Program-made: the position numbers and the translations under genes
Source: Pycnococcus provasolii
Lineage: Eukaryota > Chlorophyta > Pseudoscourfieldiophyceae > Pseudoscourfieldiales > Pycnococcaceae
Direction: 5' to 3'
DNA length: 64,000 nt
Assembly: GCA_938743325.2 (NCBI GenBank)
Contig: OW568861.1
Span: forward strand, 186,001-250,000
The notes under the pieces: model-generated
Told to the model about the DNA's origin: nothing
Databases searched by the model: none
Seen by the model: the letters and a program-made list of their open reading frames with translations, nothing else
Shown here: positions 55,185-61,558 of the stretch, one piece after another
Numbering within the stretch: position 1 is the stretch's first letter
Layout: every line of letters starts with the position of its first letter

Positions 55185-56552
55185 TCACGCCGCTGCCACG
55201 CCGGCTGGCGCGCGGTGACGCGCTAGGAATGCGCGCATGAACGCCACCACCGCATCCACGGAAGCATCCTCGACGCCGTTGTAGAGGGTGACGCGGCAGC
55301 CTCCCTCGACAGGGTGACCGAACAGCGCGAAGAGTCCCGCCTCCGTCGCCTCGGCGACGAAGCGCTTCTCGACCGAAAGGTCGCCGGCACCCTCTCCACC
55401 GATCCGAAACACGACGTTCATACGAGAGCGCGAGTTCTCTTCGACATTGTTCGAATAAAACCCGCCTGAAGCTTCGACGGCGTCATACACCTTCGCCGCT
55501 CGGCTTGCAACCCACTTCTGAACCGCGGCGAGACCACGCTTTGCTCCCAGCAGATCGTCAAGTATTAATCCAAGCATATAGACGCCAAATGTCGGAGGTG
55601 TGTTGGGCCGAGACTCAAACACGCTCGACTTGGGCGTGAGTCCCCCTCCGTTCAAGCGATAGTCCAAAATCTGCGGGCACAGTGCATGTGCCTGACGTTC
55701 GGCAAGCAGGCTCTCGCGCACAATGACCACGCAAAGTCCGGCGGGTAGATTCTTGCCTCCACTCGAGTAGATCAGTCCGTAGCGTGCGACGTCCATGGGC
55801 CGCGAGAGCAACGTTGACGTGGCGTCGCAGACGAGAGGCGGCATGGTATCATCCCACTCAGGATCCTCGAGATATTCCATGCCCTGTACAGTCTCGTTCG
55901 CGCATATGTGCACGTACGATGCATCCGTGCGTATGGCGTGCTTCCACTCTGCCACCGGCTGTATGCGTTTGTCGAAAGTCACGGGCGTCGCGACGTCGCA
56001 GTACTTGCTCGCCTCCGCGGCGGCGCGCTTTGTCCAGAATCCCATCTGCACGTAGTCAGCCTTCCTTTTATCATCTAGAAGGTTGAGTGGAACTGCGCTA
56101 AACTGTCCCACAGCTCCACCGTGCATGAACAGAACACGGTACGAGCTTGGAATGTCAAGCGCCGTGCGCAGCTTGTGTTCGGTGTCGAGCATCATTTGCT
56201 GAAGCGGGTGCCTCGCCTCCCCCGGGTGCGTCGCGCCTTCGCTATCGAGGTTTGTGATTTCAATCACGCCCATACCCATATTCGCGAAGTTCATGAACTC
56301 CGCCTGAGCTCTCTGCATGACCGCCGTGGGGAGTGCGCCCGGCCCCGGCGAGAAGTTGTGCGCACGAACCAACGATGGAGGAGCCAACTCCACACCAACC
56401 ACTTGAGCGAAGGAGCTCATCGCAGCACCACAGCATGGCAGTACAGCACCTGGCGCCAACGATGTGACGCGTGCAAGACGAAGAATGGTGGATGAACGAG
56501 GATGAACGTAATAACGGTAACGGAGAGGAGTAACAGGGCAGGATGATGACAT
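55185..56552 (-). CDS. PSAT1: phosphoserine aminotransferase, probably plastidial
   Basis: The enzyme converts 3-phosphohydroxypyruvate and glutamate to 3-phosphoserine in the phosphorylated serine pathway, with PLP. The 455-aa protein has an Arg/Ser/Pro-rich N-terminal extension of about 45 residues before MSSFAQVVG, typical of a plastid presequence, and the mature part begins AHNFSPGPGALP. Family blocks follow: LFMHGGAVGQFSAVPLNLL, HICANETVQGMEY, the PLP phosphate/ring Asp in VCDATSTLLSRPMDV, and the PLP Lys K267 in IYSSGGKNLPAG. GHPVEGGCRVTLYNGV closes the C-terminal domain. The ATG at 56550-56552 is the first; an internal ATG at the MSSF residue would give an unlocalised form. It is divergent from the 2OG oxygenase gene. 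Confidence 0.93.
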   Translation of the reverse strand: MSSSCPVTPLRYRYYVHPRSSTILRLARVTSLAPGAVLPCCGAAMSSFAQVVGVELAPPSLVRAHNFSPGPGALPTAVMQRAQAEFMNFANMGMGVIEITNLDSEGATHPGEARHPLQQMMLDTEHKLRTALDIPSSYRVLFMHGGAVGQFSAVPLNLLDDKRKADYVQMGFWTKRAAAEASKYCDVATPVTFDKRIQPVAEWKHAIRTDASYVHICANETVQGMEYLEDPEWDDTMPPLVCDATSTLLSRPMDVARYGLIYSSGGKNLPAGLCVVIVRESLLAERQAHALCPQILDYRLNGGGLTPKSSVFESRPNTPPTFGVYMLGLILDDLLGAKRGLAAVQKWVASRAAKVYDAVEASGGFYSNNVEENSRSRMNVVFRIGGEGAGDLSVEKRFVAEATEAGLFALFGHPVEGGCRVTLYNGVEDASVDAVVAFMRAFLARHRAPAGVAAA

Positions 56553-56926
56553 GCGAAAGGGACCCGGGTTGCGGCGAGGGGTTGCGGATGCCTTCGGACA
56601 GTCAGTCGGAGGGGAGGAGATGCGAAATCACAAGGTTTATTACCGCACCCACTCCCTGTTTAGACTCGGCACTTCACATTCAGCATTCAGGATCAGCCAG
56701 CCTAAAGGGGATTTGTAACCCTAACCCTAACCCTAACCCTAACCCTAACCCTAACCAAAGGAACCGTTCCGTTCCAGCGTCCCTTCGAACCCGTTTCCTA
56801 ATACCAACTAAGTCGGGGTTTCATTTCCTGGCCCCCCCTTTCCTCTCTCGCTTCCATTATTATTTCCCCATCCATCCTGCACGTCTCCTGGTTCATCATC
56901 CTTTCCTTGTAAGCCTCATAGTTGGT
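56553..56926. other. divergent intergenic region with telomere-type repeat
   Basis: This 374-base gap separates the aminotransferase and the 2OG oxygenase. Besides the CCCTAA run at 56716-56756 no clear feature is seen. Confidence 0.6.
56716..56756. promoter_or_regulatory. telomere-type repeat (CCCTAA)6 in a bidirectional promoter
   Basis: Six perfect CCCTAA units lie 171-211 bases upstream of the 2OG oxygenase ATG and 164-204 bases upstream of the aminotransferase ATG. The repeat itself is certain; the regulatory role is inferred. Confidence 0.6.
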
Positions 56927-57880
56927 ATGACGCCCAACGTGATGGTCTCGTTGCCCGTCGTCGACCTGGCCTTACAGCCATCAGTCGTTGCTACAGCCAT
57001 CAGACACGCGTGCGAGTCGCGAGGATTCTTCTACGTCACGAACCACGGCGTTCCCAGAGAGGCGGTCGACGCCATGTTCCACGCGGCGCGCGAGTTCTTC
57101 TCTCTGCCGGTCCACTTGAAACAAATGGTTCTGCAGGACCACAATAACCGAGGATGGACGCCAATGGGCGAGGAGACGCTTGACCCGTCGTCTTCGAAAC
57201 GTGGCGACTCCAAGGAAGGATACTACATCGGAAGAGAGGCGGAGGAGGACGAAATTGGCTTGCCGCTCAGAGGAGCCAACAACTGGCCGGACGAGGAGAA
57301 ACTGGGACTCGTCAACTGGAGACGTGTCATGGAGGCATACCACGACGAAATGTCGTCGCTTGCAAGACGCCTCATGCCGGTGTTCGCCGAGGCGCTTGGG
57401 CTCGAAAAGAACTTTTTTGACGAGCACTTTCGGAGACCAACGGCTCTGCTGCGTCCACTGCACTATGCCGCAAGTGAGTCGAGCCCCGGCGAAGGGGTGT
57501 TCGCGGCTGGAGCTCACAGCGACTACGGAGTCCTGACAATACTCGCCGTCGACGCAGAGGCACCAGGCTTGGAGATCCAGGAAGCGAACGGGTCGTGGAC
57601 GCCCGTGGCTGGTGGGACATCCGGCGGTTTCTGCGTGAACATCGGCGATCTCTGCGAACGATGGACGAACGGACGCTTCCGTTCTACCGTGCATCGTGTC
57701 GTCACGAAGCAATGTCAGGGGGAACGGTGGTCAGCTGCCTTTTTCTGGGAGCCAGAATTCGACGTCGTTGTCACGCCAATCGTTCGCGAGGGCGAGAAAC
57801 CACACTACGAGCCTTGTAAGTATGGCGACTACATTTTAGGAAAGTATGCAGCGACGCACGAAGGCTTCAAGGATTCGTAG
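56927..57880 (+). CDS. 2-oxoglutarate/Fe(II)-dependent dioxygenase (isopenicillin-N-synthase-like)
   Basis: The 317-aa protein should oxidise a small molecule using Fe(II), O2 and 2-oxoglutarate. ATG 56927 gives MTPNVMVSLPVVDLAL, and RGFFYVTNHGVP is the DIOX_N signature. The iron ligands are H197 and D199 (AHSDYGVLTIL) and H256 (STVHRVV). R267 and S269 (GERWSAAFF) correspond to the RxS that binds 2-oxoglutarate. TGTAA lies at 57891-57895. Relatives include gibberellin oxidases, flavonoid oxygenases and fungal or bacterial enzymes; the substrate cannot be inferred. The length is normal for the family. Confidence 0.92.
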   Translation: MTPNVMVSLPVVDLALQPSVVATAIRHACESRGFFYVTNHGVPREAVDAMFHAAREFFSLPVHLKQMVLQDHNNRGWTPMGEETLDPSSSKRGDSKEGYYIGREAEEDEIGLPLRGANNWPDEEKLGLVNWRRVMEAYHDEMSSLARRLMPVFAEALGLEKNFFDEHFRRPTALLRPLHYAASESSPGEGVFAAGAHSDYGVLTILAVDAEAPGLEIQEANGSWTPVAGGTSGGFCVNIGDLCERWTNGRFRSTVHRVVTKQCQGERWSAAFFWEPEFDVVVTPIVREGEKPHYEPCKYGDYILGKYAATHEGFKDS

Positions 57881-57940
57881 ATACGAAAAATGTAAACATA
57901 ACACGAAAAAATGGAAAAAGAATCGAATGGAAAGCCGTTC

Positions 57941-59260
57941 TCAGCCACGCCCACCGCGACCACCGCCGCCGCGATTTGATGGTACATCATTTCCCGTAAT
58001 GTCACTGCGGTGAACTCCATGCCGCTGGTGTGCAGCCTGGTCCATGCCGCGCGTTTCCAGCATGCCACCACCGTCAATGCCGCTCTCGAATACCGAACTG
58101 CTTACTGAACTGACTCGACCCAAGCTGAACTGGTTGGTCGTGGCCGAACCACACACCGCCTGGGTGTTGGCGCAGCAGAATGGATGATTGAACGTTTGCA
58201 AGCCTAAATTTCGTTTGATAGGCGCGGCATTTGTACAGCGAAATTCATTAGCGAGACCCATGCCGGTGTTGGGATCTTTTTGGTTGACTGTATCTGCGCA
58301 GCATCGTACGCAAACTTGCACTTTCGGATTGTTGGGAACTTTAGGTGTTGTAACTCCATACGAAAATGTCAAGCAGCTTGAGCTGGGATCAATCGCCGTG
58401 CAGTCGAACTGCGTAGCGCAGGGTATACGTTCTTTGTACTTCGTCAGAAGAAGTTGGCAGCTGTCGATACTTCGTCCGCACGCGAATGTCGTCACATTGT
58501 TCGCAAGCATGTCCGGAACCGCCTGGCCAAATGGAACCGCCTGTTTCGTCAAGGCACCTGCGGCTGCATATGGCGCATTTGCCGAGTAGTATGGACTTAC
58601 GACACCACTTGCGACGGCTGGATTTGTGGGACGATTGTAAAATGTGTATGGCGATTCTCTCCACGGGCCAAAGTAGCCAAAGGCACCCTCAGCCTGAGTT
58701 TGATATTGCTGCTGACCACCACCACCACCATAGTACTGTTGCTGTCGTCCGTTGTTGTAGTCTTGAGTTTGAAATTGCTGCTGACCACCACCACCATAGT
58801 ACTGTTGCTGTCGTCCGTTGTTGTAGTATCCGTTATTCCCTGGATATCCTCCCCGCGGCGTTCCCCCAGCTTTCGTGACGTAGCCCCTGCTGCTGACGCG
58901 TGGCATTGTATTTGGCTGACCGTATGGCATACCGTTGTATGTAGGAGGATATGGAGGCTGATTGTAGGGATTGTATGGCGGTGTGAAGACGTTGGCTGTG
59001 GCCCCGAAGTATTCTGCGTCGGCTTCCATAACGTCCGCCGGGCGAGCATTCGCGCTTGCGATGTAGCCCATTTGCGGTTGGTTGTTGTTGTAAATTGCCG
59101 GTGGGTAGTAATTATTATTGATGGGAGCTGAGAAGCCCGCGTTTCCGTCAAACGGCATCGTCATCTGCTGCGCGCTAACGACCAAGAGGAAGGGTATGAC
59201 TCCCACCACCCCCACCACCCAGAATAATAAAGGTTGCACATTACACGCCATGCCCATCAT
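57941..59260 (-). CDS. secreted Tyr/Asn/Gly-rich, Cys-rich protein, 439 aa
   Basis: ATG 59258-59260 opens MMGMACNVQPLLFWVVGVVG with a hydrophobic continuation VIPFLLVVSA, a signal peptide. Residues 35-200 are Asn/Tyr/Pro/Gln/Gly-rich, with two tandem copies of a 22-23 residue unit (YNNGRQQQYYGGGGQQQ). From about residue 250 there is a Cys-rich domain: TFACGRSIDSCQLLLTKYKE, CATQFDCTA, CLTFSYG, VCVRCCADT, FRCTNAAP and FCCANTQAVCG, around 12 Cys, probably disulfide-bonded outside the cell. The C-terminus ends GGGGRGGRG. No family is recognised; a cell-wall or extracellular-matrix role is inferred. Confidence 0.7.
   Translation of the reverse strand: MMGMACNVQPLLFWVVGVVGVIPFLLVVSAQQMTMPFDGNAGFSAPINNNYYPPAIYNNNQPQMGYIASANARPADVMEADAEYFGATANVFTPPYNPYNQPPYPPTYNGMPYGQPNTMPRVSSRGYVTKAGGTPRGGYPGNNGYYNNGRQQQYYGGGGQQQFQTQDYNNGRQQQYYGGGGGQQQYQTQAEGAFGYFGPWRESPYTFYNRPTNPAVASGVVSPYYSANAPYAAAGALTKQAVPFGQAVPDMLANNVTTFACGRSIDSCQLLLTKYKERIPCATQFDCTAIDPSSSCLTFSYGVTTPKVPNNPKVQVCVRCCADTVNQKDPNTGMGLANEFRCTNAAPIKRNLGLQTFNHPFCCANTQAVCGSATTNQFSLGRVSSVSSSVFESGIDGGGMLETRGMDQAAHQRHGVHRSDITGNDVPSNRGGGGRGGRG
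58696..58830. repeat. coding tandem repeat, two copies of 66-69 bp
   Basis: Two near copies encode YNNGRQQQYYGGGG and neighbouring Gln residues in the secreted protein. The Gly run differs by one residue between them, suggesting slippage. Confidence 0.75.
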
Positions 59261-59818
59261 CAACTCCAGCACTTTGAAAATGAGAAAGACAACAACAGCT
59301 ACAGCTACTGCATACCAAAGATAGGAAGAGAGCACAACAAGGAACAGTGGAACACCTGGTCACTGGTCAAGTACTAACTAAGGTTAAGTGTCTTCTTATG
59401 TATTAACGACGGATGCGTTCCAAAGACAAAGAAAGAAGGACAAGGGAAGGATGCCACAGGTGCTGACTGGACAAGCGAGCACTGGGCCTATACTGAGTAC
59501 TGCACTGACAAGAAACAGCGTGTTGTGTTGTGACAAGAAATGTCTGGACAGCAAGAGAGCATCATTAGCGGCGCCAGCCATGGTACACACCCCCTGGCAG
59601 CCTGGGCATGGTGTGGCATCACAGTCACACAGGTCTGGTGTGGTGTTTGGTGCGGAGAGGACGAGGGAGGGAGGGCAAATTGTCAAAACGGCGTGGGGGG
59701 ATTCTGAAACCCCGAAATTGTGCGATTTTGTCTCATCCGGGAATCCCCCAACTGGACTGATCCCCCGCCGCCTTTCCGCCGCCGCCACACCCCACCTCGA
59801 TTCTGCTCGTCAACCACA
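59261..59818. other. divergent intergenic region
   Basis: This gap lies between the secreted protein and the amine oxidase. TAAGGTTA is at 59379-59386, about 120 bases upstream of the secreted-protein ATG. A long minus-strand frame here (59396-59788) has no protein-like features. No gene is seen. Confidence 0.55.
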
Positions 59819-61504
59819 ATGAAGCACGACGACGACGCAGCCGCAGTCGTCGTCGTGGGCACGGGAATAGCAGGTCTGACGTGCGCCTCAGAGCTCGCGA
59901 AAGCCTCGTGCAGAGTGCTCGTGTACGAGGCGTCTGCGCAGATTGGAGGGCGCCTGAGACAGACCACATCGTCGCCATCCACGCCGAGTGGAATCGAGCT
60001 CGGGGCTCAGTTCGTGCATGGCACGTCGGGCGATATGTCCGCGCGTCTGCTCGACGAGGTGGGTCGAGAACATGTCAGGTCGCTGCCGTGGCCGGATGCC
60101 ACGTACTCAAAAGAGCGTGGTTGGTGTCGCGCGGATGACGACACGGTGCTCAAGGCTGCCGAGGAGGCGATGGAAGGTCTGGAGTCGACATCAGCACCAG
60201 CAACCGAGTCTGTCGCAGAAGCTCTCGCATACTCCGACACGGCGGTGTTGGACACCGCGCGCGCCGTGTACTCGAACGACTATGGCACGGATCTGCACGG
60301 TCTAGGCGCGGCGGCAGTTGCGGAGGAACTTGCCGCTTGGGAGAGCGGTGAGGACTATGGCGTGCTCGTCGGGCGGCAAAGCAGTGACAACAACTGGTCG
60401 GTGCTGGTAAAGTCGCTTGCCAAGAACCTCGACATTACAACGAACGCTCGTCTCGTTCGCGTCGTGCACTGGCAGGAAGGTGACCGAAAGCCACTTGAGC
60501 TGCACTTCTCGGACGGACGCGTCGCGAACGCCGCCGTCGCCGTTCTCGCTCTTCCACTCACAGTGCTTCGCGAGGGTGACGTGATATTCGATCCACCGCT
60601 TCCTGCTTGGAAACTTCGTGCTTGGTGTATTATGCAGATGGACAACTGCCTTAAGGTGAGTCATCATCCAAGAATAATTCTCTTTTTGTTTGTTTTTTTT
60701 GTTTGTTTTTTCCCTTGCTTCCGGAGGAGGATATATATTACATCCATACTTGTCCGTACCATCTGATCCGTCAGGCTTCGGCTTGGCGATGGCGACTTTG
60801 ATGTTCATAGGAATCTCGTTAGACTGACGGAAGAAGCGCTGCTGCTGATGAACAAATCAATCAATAATCTCTTCAGCACCACATAGAACTCACAACGTGT
60901 GATCCAACGCACAAACGCACACACACACACACACACACCAAAACAAATCATCCTTCAGATTATTCTCAGCTTTGACAAAGCCTTTTGGGAATCAGAAAAG
61001 ACGATGGAATGGGACGTCGTCTGTCCTGGCTCATTTCTTCCAGAACTATGGTTCCAAAGCCCCAGTGGACCGATACCTTGCGACAGTGCCGTTGCGGTAG
61101 CATTCCTCGGGGGTACAGCCGCGAACGACGTCGCGAATATGCCTAAGGAGGATGTGATCAACAGGTCGCTCGAGCAGCTCGATTTCATGTTTGGCACGGC
61201 AGATGAGCCCAAACCGGCAACTAAGCACTACAAGCCACCGGGCACAGTGTTTAGCTGGCGCCACGATGTGCCGAATGTGCGTGGCGGGTACTCTTTCCCC
61301 ACCGTTTGCGATGGCTCAGATGTGCGATTCGCGGCAAGTCGCGCATGTGGGCGCCTCGTCTTTGCTGGCGAGCACACGCACGCGTCGATGAATCCTTGCA
61401 TTCAGGCTGCAATGGATAGTGGTGTGCGTGCTGCGCGAGATGTGACAAATGCAATGCGCGGTAGCACACGCGCCAAGGGAGAAAATTCTCGGAGCAAACT
61501 CTGA
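59819..61504 (+). CDS. flavin-containing amine oxidase (polyamine oxidase/LSD1 type), two exons
   Basis: Exon 1 is 59819-60655 and exon 2 is 60959-61504; the 303-base intron begins GTGAGT and ends CAG in phase 0, joining DNCLK to IILSFDKAFW, a conserved stretch. The 460-aa enzyme oxidises an amine with FAD. The dinucleotide loop VVVVGTGIAGLTCASELAKA is at the N-terminus, with RVLVYEASAQIGGRL, and ELGAQFVHG is the flavin-binding block. The C-terminus has GGYSFPTV and GRLVFAGEHTHASMNPCIQA, including the FAD-binding GE.T. No SWIRM or PHD domain is present, so a polyamine oxidase is more likely than a histone demethylase. ATG 59819 follows AACCACA; TGTAA is at 61525-61529. Confidence 0.93.
60917..60938. 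repeat. (CA)n microsatellite near a 3' splice site
   Basis: A CA dinucleotide run lies about 20 bases upstream of the acceptor of the amine oxidase intron. Confidence 0.85.
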
Positions 61505-61558
61505 AAAAAACGATTTCTTCCATTTGTAAAACAGTTGTACCTATAATAGATGTGACCA

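Noticed and set aside
59396-59788. Minus-strand 130-codon frame between two divergent genes
   Set aside because: It has no domain or start context; its position matches a promoter region.
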